Source of the DNA: Candidatus Nanoarchaeia archaeon
GTDB taxonomy: Archaea > Nanobdellota > Nanobdellia > Pacearchaeales > GW2011-AR1
DNA length: 53,751 nucleotides
Direction of reading: 5' to 3'
Assembly: GCA_028718805.1 (NCBI GenBank)
Contig: JAQUKY010000009.1
Coordinates: 1 to 53,751, forward strand
The position numbers were made by a program, and so were the translations under genes. The notes beneath the pieces are model-generated. The model searched no databases and was not told the DNA's origin. It saw only the letters and a program-made list of their open reading frames with translations. This document shows, one piece after another, positions 17,338 to 26,079 of the stretch; positions within the stretch are counted from its first letter, which is position 1, and every line of letters begins with the position of its first letter.

Positions 17338-18483
17338 TTAACTCAATAATTTCTTGTATTCCTCCATGTATTTTTTATAAATATTATTCCAATCATAATC
17401 TTTAGACTTTCTAAAGTTATTTTTTGATATTTTTTGCGCTAATTTTTTATTATCAATAATCTTTATGATATTTTCTTCAAGTTTTTTAACATCCCCATAA
17501 TCTACAAAAAAACCATTTTCAGGTTCTTTCATCTCATAAGGAATTCCATTAACCGGGCTTGCAATAATTGGAAGCTTAGAAGCCATTGCTTCAAATAAAG
17601 TTAGAGGGAGACCTTCTCTATAACTCGGCAAAACATAAATGTCTGCTACCTGATACATTTCTGCTATCTTTTCTTTTCCTCTAATCGACCCAATATACTG
17701 CATATTTTTGTAGGACTTAATTAATTTCTTAACTTCTTCTGCTTTTCCTTCGTCAGGACCTACCCAAATAAAGGCTATATCTTTTCTTTTTTTGGTTATG
17801 TTTATTGCAGCTCTTGCAAGTATTTCAGGGCCCTTTGTTGGGTTTAATCTCCCAAAAAATAAAACAAGTTTTTTTTCTTTTATGTTGTTTTTTTTCTTGA
17901 AAGAATTTTTCTTTATTTCCTTATATAAAACCTTATCCACACCGTTTGGGATAATTTTTATCTTGCCTTTTTCTTTTATGTATTTATTGATAATATCCAA
18001 TTCCCAAGGAGTTATTGCAATAACTTTATCAATAAGTTTAAACGATAATTTATTAAAAAATAAGTCATTCAAAAATAAAAATGGCTTTAAGATAGAAGGC
18101 CTGAACTCTGTTCCTGCCCAAGGACAATGAGTTGTATGGATATGTTTATATTTTCTAAGTCTTGATATTAAACCTGCAAAAAGAATATAATCATGTCCTG
18201 AAACATGGCTGTGGATTATATCAAAATCTCCTTTCAATTTCCATAAAAGAGAAGGCCAAATAAATGTACTTAAAGAAAGTCTAAGCCAGTAAGGCAGCCT
18301 ATGAACGTGAACTCCTTCAATTATCTCTTCCTTTATCTTGATTCGTTTAGTTTTATCTGAGTTACAACAATAAACATGAACTTCATGTCCTTCTTTTACC
18401 TGCCTTTGAGCAAGTTCGTACATTACTTGTTCAACCCCGCCCATAGTCGGATAATAAAACATATTAATATGACAAATTTTCAT
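17338..18483 (-). CDS. Glycosyltransferase family 4
   Basis: The 381-aa GT-B enzyme begins MKICHINMFYYPTMGGVEQV, the usual GT4 N-terminus. It has the second-domain motif LVLFFGRLNPTKGPEIL and the donor-binding EGLPLTLFEAMASKLPIIAS with the paired Glu residues. GT4 enzymes move sugars from nucleotide donors to lipid-linked glycans on the inner side of the membrane. It leads a two-gene unit with the B12-type radical SAM gene. A TATA box at 18506-18515 lies 26 nt upstream, predicting a leaderless mRNA. Confidence 0.92.
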   Translation of the reverse strand: MKICHINMFYYPTMGGVEQVMYELAQRQVKEGHEVHVYCCNSDKTKRIKIKEEIIEGVHVHRLPYWLRLSLSTFIWPSLLWKLKGDFDIIHSHVSGHDYILFAGLISRLRKYKHIHTTHCPWAGTEFRPSILKPFLFLNDLFFNKLSFKLIDKVIAITPWELDIINKYIKEKGKIKIIPNGVDKVLYKEIKKNSFKKKNNIKEKKLVLFFGRLNPTKGPEILARAAINITKKRKDIAFIWVGPDEGKAEEVKKLIKSYKNMQYIGSIRGKEKIAEMYQVADIYVLPSYREGLPLTLFEAMASKLPIIASPVNGIPYEMKEPENGFFVDYGDVKKLEENIIKIIDNKKLAQKISKNNFRKSKDYDWNNIYKKYMEEYKKLLS

Positions 18484-18505
18484 TAAAATTTAGATATAGA
18501 AGGGG

Positions 18506-18515
18506 TTTATAAAAT
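18506..18515 (-). promoter_or_regulatory. TATA box for the GT4 gene
   Basis: TTTATAAAAT on the plus strand is centred about 26 nt upstream of the minus-strand ATG at 18483. Confidence 0.6.
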
Positions 18516-18654
18516 TTAGGTATTACGGTTAAGTTAAGTTTTCGTAGCTTAAATTAGTGTGTTAAATGCGTGGCTTTTGGAGAGAGTGTTAAGTTACCGG
18601 GACATGAAATTGGCGTTAAGTAAAGGGGGTTAATGTTTTTCGAATTTGTGAGAT

Positions 18655-18917
18655 TTAATCATTCTTATAACAAATAGCAAAAACGAATATATAAAATGCA
18701 GATTCTAAGATTCCCAAGATATATTTAATCATAAGTGGGGGCTGAATTATCAGAAGAGCATAAATAAGTGCAATAATATTTGCAAAAAAAAGATAATAAA
18801 TAACCATATACTTACGCCATCCGTACTCTTTTTCTTTAGAGTTTTAATTATTTGAGGAACCATCGCTATAGAAAATAGTATTGTTGCAGTCCAGCCTAAT
18901 AATTGTGTGAATGGCAT
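18655..18917 (-). pseudogene. PQ-loop/SemiSWEET-like membrane protein gene with a frameshift
   Basis: Read from ATG at 18917 the frame gives LLGWTATILFSIAMVPQIIK, then KKKSTDGVSIWLFII, the start of a PQ-loop (SemiSWEET) protein. It then leaves frame at a run of eight A (18784-18791). In the next frame the protein goes on with two more membrane spans and stops at 18655-18657. One more base in the run would restore an 87-aa product of normal SemiSWEET size, with three spans. Either the gene is newly broken or the run was miscalled. The remaining bases 18484-18654 contain only the GT4 promoter. Confidence 0.75.
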
Positions 18918-18946
18918 TTATCTTCTAGAAAAACAATAAAAATTTA

Positions 18947-19714
18947 CTAGCTATATCCTAATGCTCTCAATTTCTCCATTATTGTTTCTCTAGCAACTCC
19001 TCTTCCTGCTCGTTCATGTGCATTTGGATCTTTATTAAGAGAAGTGCATTCCATGCAGCCTAAAGAAGTATACCCCTGTTTATATAGCGGATTACATTCA
19101 ATATTATTTTTTTTTACATATTCTAAAATATCTGCTGGCCTCCAAAAAAGTATCGGATGAACTCTTATATGTTTTGGGCTTTTTCTTGGAGAAAAAATTG
19201 TTTCTTTTGCTCTTTCTTCATGCTCCACTCCTCTTATTCCCGTTATTAATGCATCTAATTTCAGAGTGTCTACTCCTCTTCTCATAGGTTCTATTTTATG
19301 AAATTCACAACAAATTTCAGTAAATTCTGGAGTTTGCAGCCCAAACTTATCAATAAATTCTTTAACTCTGTTCTGATTTGCCTTGAATGTATTAAAGTTC
19401 TTTAAATTCCATTCTTTTTTTACCTTTTCTATGAATTCGTAAGTTTCTGGATGGTCATGCTGTGTATCTGAAAAAATAACAGGAAGAGTATTTGGGAAGA
19501 CTTTTAAAACAAGATGCAATAAAACAAGACTGTCTGTTCCTCCACTAAATCCTATACCAATATTCTTAAATCTTCCTTTGGCTTCCCTAAGTATTTCTAA
19601 TGATTTTTCTACTTTTTTATCCAAAGGCAGATCCATCAGCGCTCTTACCTCGGGTCTCATTAATTCTTCACATTTTTTTGTTCTGAACTCTTTTTGAAAT
19701 CTTTGTTCAACCAT
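18947..19714 (-). CDS. CysH-type PAPS/APS reductase-family protein
   Basis: The 255-aa protein has the PP-loop SGGTDS (57-62), SDTQHDHPET, and the Cys pairs ICC (135-136) and GCMEC (220, 223) that hold a 4Fe-4S cluster in APS reductases. The region EERAKETIFSPRK and IRVHPILFWRPADILEY fits CysH. The family reduces APS or PAPS to sulfite; some relatives do other adenylation-coupled sulfur chemistry. It ends in LRALGYS, like the small upstream protein. No sulfate transporter or ATP sulfurylase is near, so the source of substrate is unknown. A TATA-like box lies near 19741-19747. Confidence 0.85.
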   Translation of the reverse strand: MVEQRFQKEFRTKKCEELMRPEVRALMDLPLDKKVEKSLEILREAKGRFKNIGIGFSGGTDSLVLLHLVLKVFPNTLPVIFSDTQHDHPETYEFIEKVKKEWNLKNFNTFKANQNRVKEFIDKFGLQTPEFTEICCEFHKIEPMRRGVDTLKLDALITGIRGVEHEERAKETIFSPRKSPKHIRVHPILFWRPADILEYVKKNNIECNPLYKQGYTSLGCMECTSLNKDPNAHERAGRGVARETIMEKLRALGYS

Positions 19715-19776
19715 TATGGATAATTATAGATAATTATGGTTTATAAACATTATTGTAATAAAAGATGATATTTAGA

Positions 19777-19986
19777 TTAGATATATCCTAATTTCTTCAA
19801 TCTACTCCTTACTTCAGGATCAGATTCTCCTGAAAGAAGCTGCCTTAGTACAAAGGCTACATAAGCAGATACAGAAGAAATTCCAGTTCCATGAATCTTT
19901 AATTTTATTTTATCAATTAATGGCTGAGGAAGAGATATTGTTCCGTATTCCACTTTATTATCCTTGTTCTCTTTTTGTTTTTTCAT
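19777..19986 (-). CDS. 69-aa ribbon-helix-helix-like protein with C-terminal LGY tail
   Basis: After a charged N-terminus the protein reads EYGTISLPQPLIDKIKLKI and then SSVSAYVAFVLRQLL, the strand-helix-helix layout of CopG/Arc DNA-binding dimers. It ends EVRSRLKKLGYI. It sits 62 bp upstream of the CysH-type gene, whose own C-terminus is LRALGYS. A second such protein with the tail LRDLGYL lies at 33139-33345. The layout suggests a regulator or a small partner of the adjacent enzyme; both readings are inference. A TATA box at 20004-20016 predicts a leaderless start. Confidence 0.75.
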   Translation of the reverse strand: MKKQKENKDNKVEYGTISLPQPLIDKIKLKIHGTGISSVSAYVAFVLRQLLSGESDPEVRSRLKKLGYI

Positions 19987-20076
19987 GATTAGATAAATGG
20001 ATGCTTATTTAATAAACTTTCCCATGAAAAATTTTATTATACCCTCTAAAAGCAAAAGAAGACTAAACATAGAAAT

Positions 20077-20084
20077 CTTTAAAA
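20077..20084 (+). promoter_or_regulatory. TATA box for the methyltransferase at 20107
   Basis: CTTTAAAA is centred about 26 nt before the ATG at 20107. Confidence 0.5.
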
Positions 20085-20106
20085 AAAGGCTTATTCATTT
20101 TATAGG

Positions 20107-20769
20107 ATGAAAAGCAAAGAGACAGAAGAATTTACAAAGTATTATCAGCAAAAAAAAGTTACAGGAACCTATGACTCCCAAAGAGAAGGCAATGATTACA
20201 GAAAAGAAAAAAGGAAAATAGAATTAAAGATTTTTTTAGAGCTTATTGATAAAAAACCAAATGAAAATGTTCTTGAGTTGGGTTGCAGCAGCGGTTTTCT
20301 TACTCAACATCTTGGAAAAATAATTGCAATAGACACTTCAGAAGATATGCTAAAAATAGCACATGGAAAGAATCCTCTTGCAAAATGTATCCCTGCAGAC
20401 ATGTTTGAAATTCCATTTAAAGACGAGTCTTTTGATAAAGTTGTTACGATGAGGGTATGGAATCATTTGAATAAAGTTGATTTAATAAGGGCAATAAGGG
20501 AAGCAAAAAGAGTACTTAAAAAAAGAGGATATCTAATCTTTGATGCAGAAGAGAAAAATTTGTTAAGAAAAATTGTTGCATTTTTCTATCAGAAGATTAC
20601 TAAAATTACTGGTTTTAGAATTTACCAATATTCTTTGAAGGAGTTAAAAAGGATACTTTATCAAGAAGGATTTAGAATTGAAAGAGTTAAATATTTGAAA
20701 CATAGGATTGGGAGACAGATAATTTTAAAAGCTGAATTAATAGACAAAAAACATAGAGAAAAAATGTAA
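20107..20769 (+). CDS. Class I SAM-dependent methyltransferase
   Basis: The 220-aa protein has the SAM motif NVLELGCSSGFLTQHL near residue 55, IIAIDTSEDMLKIA, and FDKVVTMRVWNHL as the third block (Methyltransf_11 type). The target is unknown; its place before a GT9 gene and a second methyltransferase suggests glycan or lipid substrates. The C-terminal 60 residues are rich in Lys and Arg. Confidence 0.85.
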   Translation: MKSKETEEFTKYYQQKKVTGTYDSQREGNDYRKEKRKIELKIFLELIDKKPNENVLELGCSSGFLTQHLGKIIAIDTSEDMLKIAHGKNPLAKCIPADMFEIPFKDESFDKVVTMRVWNHLNKVDLIRAIREAKRVLKKRGYLIFDAEEKNLLRKIVAFFYQKITKITGFRIYQYSLKELKRILYQEGFRIERVKYLKHRIGRQIILKAELIDKKHREKM

Positions 20770-20804
20770 AAAAGGATTGTTTATACTTTCCTAAAAAATT
20801 AAAG

Positions 20805-21788
20805 ATGGATCCAAAATTAATTAATCCAAAAAAAATATTGGTAATAAAAAATGACCATATTGGAGATCTAATTTTTTATTCAGGAGTCTTTAGAGAACTC
20901 AAAAGAGAATACCCCAAAACAAGAATAACTGTGATTGCTTCTAAAGCGAATAAACCTATAATTGAAAAGAATAAAGATATAGATGAAATTATCATTATGC
21001 CTCATGGAAAAAAGTTTTTAAAAAGTTTTTATAAATACCCTTTTATTTTAAATAAGATAAGAAGAGAAAAATTTGATATTGGATTTGATCTAAGGGGGGA
21101 TTTTCTTAATACCTTTTTTCTTTTGTATATGGGAAATGTAAAATATAAAATTGGTTTTTATACAAAGTTCCCGTCTAGATTTTTATTAGAGCACTCTGAA
21201 AAACGAGGGCTTAATAATCATGAAATTGATAATATGTTAAAAATTTTAAATAACGGACTTGGATTAAATGTAAAGAATAATTGGCCGGAAATAGCTATAG
21301 ATTCTAAAGACATAAAAGAAGCGGAAGATTTTATTAAGAAAAACAGATTAAAAAAATTTATTTGTATTGCCTTTGACTCAAACACTCCTGCAAGACAGTG
21401 GGCTTTAGAAGAATTTGACAGGGTTATTAAATATCTTAAAAAAGATTATCCGGAATATCAAATAGTTTTATGCGGTATTGATGAGGAGAAAATGAACTGG
21501 CTTACTAAAAGAAATAAAAATATGATAAAGTTAGGAAAAGTTAATATAAGAATGATTTATCCACTTCTTAAGAGAAGTTCTCTAACAATAAGTTTAGATA
21601 ATGGAATATCACATATTGTCTGGGTAGGAAAAACAAAATTAATTGTAATTCAATTAAAAGAGAGTATCATTGACCATAAAAATACAGAACCATTAGGTAA
21701 AAATTCTAGAACTATTTTAGAAACAAATGAAAAAGTTAAAGCAGAAAAAGTAATTGAAACCGTTAAGAGCTTCTTAAAGAAAAAATGA
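20805..21788 (+). CDS. GT9 heptosyltransferase-like glycosyltransferase
   Basis: The 327-aa protein opens KILVIKNDHIGDLIFYSGVF, the GT9 start motif with its catalytic Asp, and has FICIAFDSNTPARQWALEEF and LTISLDNGISHIVWV in the second half. It resembles ADP-heptose:LPS heptosyltransferases, but archaeal substrates are not established. The next gene (methyltransferase) overlaps its stop by 4 nt. Unlike the GT9 at 12364 it has no Cys-rich extension. Confidence 0.87.
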   Translation: MDPKLINPKKILVIKNDHIGDLIFYSGVFRELKREYPKTRITVIASKANKPIIEKNKDIDEIIIMPHGKKFLKSFYKYPFILNKIRREKFDIGFDLRGDFLNTFFLLYMGNVKYKIGFYTKFPSRFLLEHSEKRGLNNHEIDNMLKILNNGLGLNVKNNWPEIAIDSKDIKEAEDFIKKNRLKKFICIAFDSNTPARQWALEEFDRVIKYLKKDYPEYQIVLCGIDEEKMNWLTKRNKNMIKLGKVNIRMIYPLLKRSSLTISLDNGISHIVWVGKTKLIVIQLKESIIDHKNTEPLGKNSRTILETNEKVKAEKVIETVKSFLKKK

Positions 21789-22264
21789 AAAAACTGAATC
21801 TGGGCTGTGGAGAAGATTATAAAAAGGGCTGGATTAACCTGGATTGCAGAAATGACATTAAAACAGATATTAAATGGGATGTAAACAGGATTCCTTATCC
21901 TTTTAAGGATAATACTTTTAATGAAGTCCTAATGAAGATGATTTTGGAACATGCAAAAGACCCAATTAGAATATTAAAAGAGATAATAAGGATATCTAAA
22001 AAAAATTCTAAAATAATCGTAATTGTCCCGCATGCAGGTTCTTATGCAGCTAAGTCGGATTTGCAGCACAAGAATTTTTTCACAGAGAATACTTTTGATG
22101 AATGGCACTTGTTAGAATATGGATTAACAGAGTTAAAATTAATAAAAAAAGAGTTTCTTTTTAAAAATAAATGGAAGAGATATATCCCTTTTAAAAGATA
22201 TTTTAAGATTTATCTAAATGGGATTTATGACGATCTTCTCTTTAAATTTGAAAATTTAAAATGA
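21785..22264 (+). CDS. Short SAM-dependent methyltransferase
   Basis: The 159-aa protein begins KLNLGCGEDYKKGWINLDC and has a later IPYPFKDNTFNEVLMKMILEH block, typical of small sugar-cluster methyltransferases. It lacks a large substrate-cap domain. It is coupled by a 4-nt overlap to the GT9 gene, so it probably acts on the same glycan. Confidence 0.8.
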   Translation: MKKLNLGCGEDYKKGWINLDCRNDIKTDIKWDVNRIPYPFKDNTFNEVLMKMILEHAKDPIRILKEIIRISKKNSKIIVIVPHAGSYAAKSDLQHKNFFTENTFDEWHLLEYGLTELKLIKKEFLFKNKWKRYIPFKRYFKIYLNGIYDDLLFKFENLK

Positions 22265-22316
22265 ATATTAATAATTAATAATCTTTAAAAACCCTAAAAA
22301 TTTAGAGGGATTATAT

Positions 22317-22694
22317 ATGTCATTGGAAATTTTAGTTAATATTTCCATAGGAGAACTTTTAGACAAGATCTCTGTCTTGGAAATAAAAAAAGAAAAGATT
22401 GGTAATAAAGAGAAATCAAATGAAATTAATAAGGAATTAATTACTTTAAAAAAAATCTGTGAAGAAAACCTCAAGGGTTATGAGATTTGGGTTAAAAAAT
22501 TAAAGGAGATAAATTTAATTGTTTATGATAATATAGAAAAACAATGGGAAAAGGAAAAAAATCGAGAATATGATGAAAAATGTATTGAATTATCTAGAGC
22601 GGTGTTAATTAATAATGATAAGAGATTTCAAATTAAACATGAAATAAACCAATTTTATGGCTCTCAGATTAATGAACAAAAATCATATAATTGA
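22317..22694 (+). CDS. DUF6165-family protein
   Basis: The 125-aa protein has the family layout: ISIGELLDKISVLEIKKEKI at the N-terminus, long charged helices, and the end INNDKRFQIKHEINQFYGS then EQKSY. Proteins of this type sit among glycosyltransferase genes in many bacteria, with unknown role. A ribosome site GAGGGA at 22305-22310 lies 6 nt before the ATG. Confidence 0.75.
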   Translation: MSLEILVNISIGELLDKISVLEIKKEKIGNKEKSNEINKELITLKKICEENLKGYEIWVKKLKEINLIVYDNIEKQWEKEKNREYDEKCIELSRAVLINNDKRFQIKHEINQFYGSQINEQKSYN

Positions 22695-22718
22695 AGATAA
22701 AAATATAAGCTGTTTTAA

Positions 22719-23780
22719 ATGAAAAGAGCATTAATAACCGGAATAACTGGACAAGATGGAAGTTATCTTACTGAGTTTCTCTTAGATAAAGAATATGAAG
22801 TGCATGGTGTAGTTAGAAGATCCAGCACAATTAATCGAAGTAGAATAGACCATTTAATTATCCCAGATCAATATTCCTCTCAAAACTATTCTAAAAAATT
22901 ATTCTTGCATTACGGAGATTTAACAGACCTTTCATCTATTGAAAAAATAGTTAAAGAAGTTCAGCCAGATGAAATCTACAATCTTGGATCTCAAAGCCAT
23001 GTAAGGGTTAGTTTTGATACTGCAGAAAACACCTTGAATGTTACAGGAGGGGGGGCTTTAAGAATTTTAGAAGCTGTTAAAGATCATTGTCCTAAAGCAA
23101 AATTTTATCAGGCTTCTTCTTCAGAGATGTTTGGGCTAGTAACCACATGCCCTCAGGATGAAAATACAACTTTTCATCCAAGAAGCCCTTATGCTTGTGC
23201 AAAAGTGTTTGCTTATTTTACAGCTGTTAATTACAGGGAGGCTTATAACATATTCGCAGTAAATGGGATATTGTTTAATCATGAATCTGAGAGAAGAGGA
23301 GAAAATTTTGTTACGAGGAAAATTACAAGGTCTTTAGCTAGAATAAAAGTTGGACTACAACATAAACTTTCATTAGGAAACTTAAATGTTGAACGAGATT
23401 GGGGTTATGCTAAAGATTATGTAAAAGCAATGTGGTTAATGTTACAACAAAAAGAGCCAGAAGATTTTGTTGTAGGTACTGGAGAGAAACACACTTTAAA
23501 AGAATTTTTAGAATCTTCTGCAAGACAAATAGGGCTGGATATACAGTCAAACGGGAAAGAAGGAATTGATGAAGCTTATCTTGACAAAAAAGGCAGGGTT
23601 ATTATTGATATAAATCCAGTATATTTTCGACCTTCTGAAGTTAGTTTACTTTTGGCAAACCCGGCAAAGGCCAGAAAAAAATTGGGCTGGGCTCCAGAAG
23701 TAAAATTTGAAGAATTGGTAACTCTTATGTGTAAAAATGATTTAAAGCTTGCAGAAGAAGAGTTAAAAAATGAAAAATGA
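22719..23780 (+). CDS. gmd: GDP-mannose 4,6-dehydratase
   Basis: The 353-aa extended short-chain dehydrogenase converts GDP-mannose to GDP-4-keto-6-deoxymannose, the entry to fucose, rhamnose, perosamine and related sugars. It has GITGQDGSYLTE (8-19), the VVRRSS NADP-type loop, QASSSEMFG (131-139) and the catalytic Y158xxxK162. The motif usually written NHESPRRG reads NHESERRG here (Pro to Glu at 191). Its stop overlaps the next gene by 4 nt. The aminotransferase at 26951 could act on the keto sugar, giving a perosamine-like product. Confidence 0.93.
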   Translation: MKRALITGITGQDGSYLTEFLLDKEYEVHGVVRRSSTINRSRIDHLIIPDQYSSQNYSKKLFLHYGDLTDLSSIEKIVKEVQPDEIYNLGSQSHVRVSFDTAENTLNVTGGGALRILEAVKDHCPKAKFYQASSSEMFGLVTTCPQDENTTFHPRSPYACAKVFAYFTAVNYREAYNIFAVNGILFNHESERRGENFVTRKITRSLARIKVGLQHKLSLGNLNVERDWGYAKDYVKAMWLMLQQKEPEDFVVGTGEKHTLKEFLESSARQIGLDIQSNGKEGIDEAYLDKKGRVIIDINPVYFRPSEVSLLLANPAKARKKLGWAPEVKFEELVTLMCKNDLKLAEEELKNEK

Positions 23781-24511
23781 ACATAATTATCCCTTTAGCA
23801 GGCAAAGACAAAAATTTTGAGATAAGAGGCATGATAAAGCCTCTTACAAAAGTACAAGGCAAGGAAATTATAAAATGGATTGCAGAATCAAGACCCTTTT
23901 CTTACAAAAAAGCTATTTTTATCGTTTTAAGAGAGTATCAAGAAGAATATAAGATTATTGACAAATTAAAAGAATTTTTTGAAGAAGATATAAAAATAAT
24001 TGTTCTTGATGAAATGACAGAAAGCTCTGTTCATTCCATTCTAAAAGCAAAAGATCTAATAAATAATAAGGAGGAACTTTTAATAGATTTGGCAGACCAG
24101 TATTTAGACCTTGCTGAATTTAAAAGTAACTTTGAAAAGATAAAAAATGATTGCGATGGGATTATAACTCAGTTCGAATCATACTATTGGAATAGGGGAT
24201 ATATGGTTATCGATGAAAATGGTTTTGTTAAGAGAGTTTCTGAAAAGGATAAACCTCCTATTTCCACGCACTCAACAGCCTGTGTTTCATATTTTAAAAG
24301 GGGAAGTGATTTTGTCAAATATGCAGAACAAATGATTTTAAAAAAAAGAACTGCTGCAAATGGGGCATATCTCCCAAATTTAGTGTACAATGAAATGATT
24401 GAAGACGGAAAAAAAATAAAAACAATAAATTGCGAGTTTATATCAACCCTTGGTAGTACTGAAGGGGTAGATTGTTTTGAGCAGATAAACAGGCCCCTTA
24501 AATGGAAATAG
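23777..24511 (+). CDS. Sugar nucleotidyltransferase-like protein
   Basis: The 244-aa protein starts MNIIIPLAGKDKNFEIRGMIKPLTKVQGKEII, a variant of the NTP-transferase signature in which the usual G-x-G-x-R loop is GKDKNFE. It then has LLIDLADQYLDL in place of the metal-binding acidic block. A C-terminal cap ends near residue 244. It resembles the nucleotidyltransferase at 28343. The altered loop leaves activity uncertain; it may be a sugar-1-P nucleotidyltransferase for this cluster. It is coupled to gmd by a 4-nt overlap. Confidence 0.72.
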   Translation: MNIIIPLAGKDKNFEIRGMIKPLTKVQGKEIIKWIAESRPFSYKKAIFIVLREYQEEYKIIDKLKEFFEEDIKIIVLDEMTESSVHSILKAKDLINNKEELLIDLADQYLDLAEFKSNFEKIKNDCDGIITQFESYYWNRGYMVIDENGFVKRVSEKDKPPISTHSTACVSYFKRGSDFVKYAEQMILKKRTAANGAYLPNLVYNEMIEDGKKIKTINCEFISTLGSTEGVDCFEQINRPLKWK

Positions 24512-24512
24512 G

Positions 24513-25214
24513 ATGAAACAAAAATTAATTCTTCATCGCGGTTATAAAAGATTATATCCTGAAAACAGCAAACAGGCATTTGAAAATGCCTTAAGAGAAG
24601 GATATTCTTTTGAAACAGATGTAAGATTTTATAATAATCAATATTATATGTGCCACGATGAAATCCTTAATGATAAGCAGAGGTTACTAACATTAGAAGA
24701 GTTTTGTAATCTAGTTGAAAATTATAAAAATAAAAAGAACGAGATTTTTATTCATATTAAAGATTTAAAAGATATTGGGGGAGTTATATATATCTTAAAT
24801 AAATATAATTTTAAGGAAAGAATTGGATTCTTTGCTTGTGATAGTTTAACTCTAGATTTAATTGATATCATAAAAGAAAAATATCCTAAATATAACGCGG
24901 GATTACATTTTTATGAAGATTCTGGTTTTGGAAAGAATGAATTTAGGAAAGCGGATTTTATATGGGCCGATGAAATAAAAAAACAGAACATAGATAGAAA
25001 ATATGTGGACTTGGCACATTCGCTTGGAAAAAAATATTATGCAATGTCTCCTGAGTTGATTTCTGAAAATGTGTTTAATAAGAACATAAAAAAAAGATGG
25101 AAAGAATTATTAGAAATGAATGTTGATGGAATATGCACTGATAAACCCAACGAATTTTTAAAGTTTCTTCAGGTTAAATTAAGAAGTCAAAACAGAAAGT
25201 TTAAAAATATCTGA
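24513..25214 (+). CDS. Glycerophosphodiester phosphodiesterase-family protein
   Basis: The 233-aa protein has the GDPD motifs LILHRGYKRLYPENSKQAF, FETDVRF (ExD metal pair) and MCHDE. These give the two catalytic His residues and the acidic metal ligands. The barrel end DGICTDKPNEFLKFL is also typical. Known members cleave glycerophosphodiesters to glycerol-phosphate and an alcohol. It starts 1 bp after the nucleotidyltransferase stop within a sugar operon, so it may process a phosphodiester-linked glycan or lipid instead. Confidence 0.82.
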   Translation: MKQKLILHRGYKRLYPENSKQAFENALREGYSFETDVRFYNNQYYMCHDEILNDKQRLLTLEEFCNLVENYKNKKNEIFIHIKDLKDIGGVIYILNKYNFKERIGFFACDSLTLDLIDIIKEKYPKYNAGLHFYEDSGFGKNEFRKADFIWADEIKKQNIDRKYVDLAHSLGKKYYAMSPELISENVFNKNIKKRWKELLEMNVDGICTDKPNEFLKFLQVKLRSQNRKFKNI

Positions 25215-25239
25215 GGATTTAAAAATTGCATTGCTAAAA

Positions 25240-26079
25240 ATGAAAAAACCCTTAGTCTCCTTAATTTTGCCAACTTATAATAGTTCCAAATTTATAGAAG
25301 AGTGTTTAGAATCTATAAAAAAACAAACCTTTAAAGATTATGAACTAATAATAATTGATGATTGCAGTACAGATAATACTCTAGAAATTTTAGACAGGCT
25401 TGGGTATAAATATAGAGCAAATAAAGAGAATTTAGGTTACACTAAAAATTCAAATAAGGGAATAAAAATTTCTAAGGGGGAGTTTATATGTATTCTCGAT
25501 CATGACATTGTATATGATAAGAATTATCTAAAAGAAATTATGGATTTATTTAAATCAAGCGAAAAAATAGGAATGGTTGCTTGCAAATCTTATTATTATA
25601 AAGAGAAAAATAAAATTAGGGTTGTAGACTTAAAAATTAATCTTTTGACCAGCAAATTAAAAGTCATAGGCAGAGATGAAATTGATATCGGCCAATTTGA
25701 TCATTTAAGGGAGATAAATGCTACATCCGGAGGAAATGGGATAATTAGAAAGGAAGTATTCAATGATATAGGGTTATTTTGTGAAGATTATTTTATTTAT
25801 TATGTTGATATAGACTTTTGTTTGAGAATGAAAGAAAAAGGATACAAGATAATACTTTCAAAAGCAAAATCTTGGCACAAAAAAGAAGAAGATGAAAAAC
25901 TCAGTAAAGAACAATTTACAAATCTTATCAAGGATAAATTAATCTTTATGAGAAGAAATTCAAAAAGATATCATGAATTTTTGATCACTTTTTTCCTTTT
26001 TTATATGCCTTTTAAAATTATAACGAAACCTAAGTTTTTTAGAAGTTTTTTAGAAGTTTTTTGCAATAAAGATCCTTAA
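25240..26079 (+). CDS. Glycosyltransferase family 2
   Basis: The GT-A protein reads MKKPLVSLILPTYNSSKFIEECL, IIDDCSTDNT and CILDHDIVYDKNY (DHD metal motif), with FIYYVDIDFCLRMKEKGYKI near the end, as in rhamnosyltransferase-like GT2s. I chose ATG 25240 over the in-frame TTG at 25231. It is the last gene of the gmd unit and is followed by 342 non-coding bases. Confidence 0.85.
   Translation: MKKPLVSLILPTYNSSKFIEECLESIKKQTFKDYELIIIDDCSTDNTLEILDRLGYKYRANKENLGYTKNSNKGIKISKGEFICILDHDIVYDKNYLKEIMDLFKSSEKIGMVACKSYYYKEKNKIRVVDLKINLLTSKLKVIGRDEIDIGQFDHLREINATSGGNGIIRKEVFNDIGLFCEDYFIYYVDIDFCLRMKEKGYKIILSKAKSWHKKEEDEKLSKEQFTNLIKDKLIFMRRNSKRYHEFLITFFLFYMPFKIITKPKFFRSFLEVFCNKDP
26032..26064. repeat. Three 11-bp direct repeats at the 3' end of the GT2 gene
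   Basis: AAGTTTTTTAG occurs twice (26032-26042 and 26043-26053), followed by AAGTTTTTTGC. It encodes part of the C-terminal FFRSFLEVF. Likely slippage in an AT-rich tail. Confidence 0.7.

Noticed and set aside
18540..18650. Possible small RNA with recurring GTTAAGT stretches
   Set aside because: The short repeats are irregular and I could not draw a stable fold or find a promoter.
26032..26064. CRISPR-like direct repeats
   Set aside because: Only three adjacent 11-bp AT-rich units inside a gene, with no spacers; no CRISPR array or cas gene is seen in the window.
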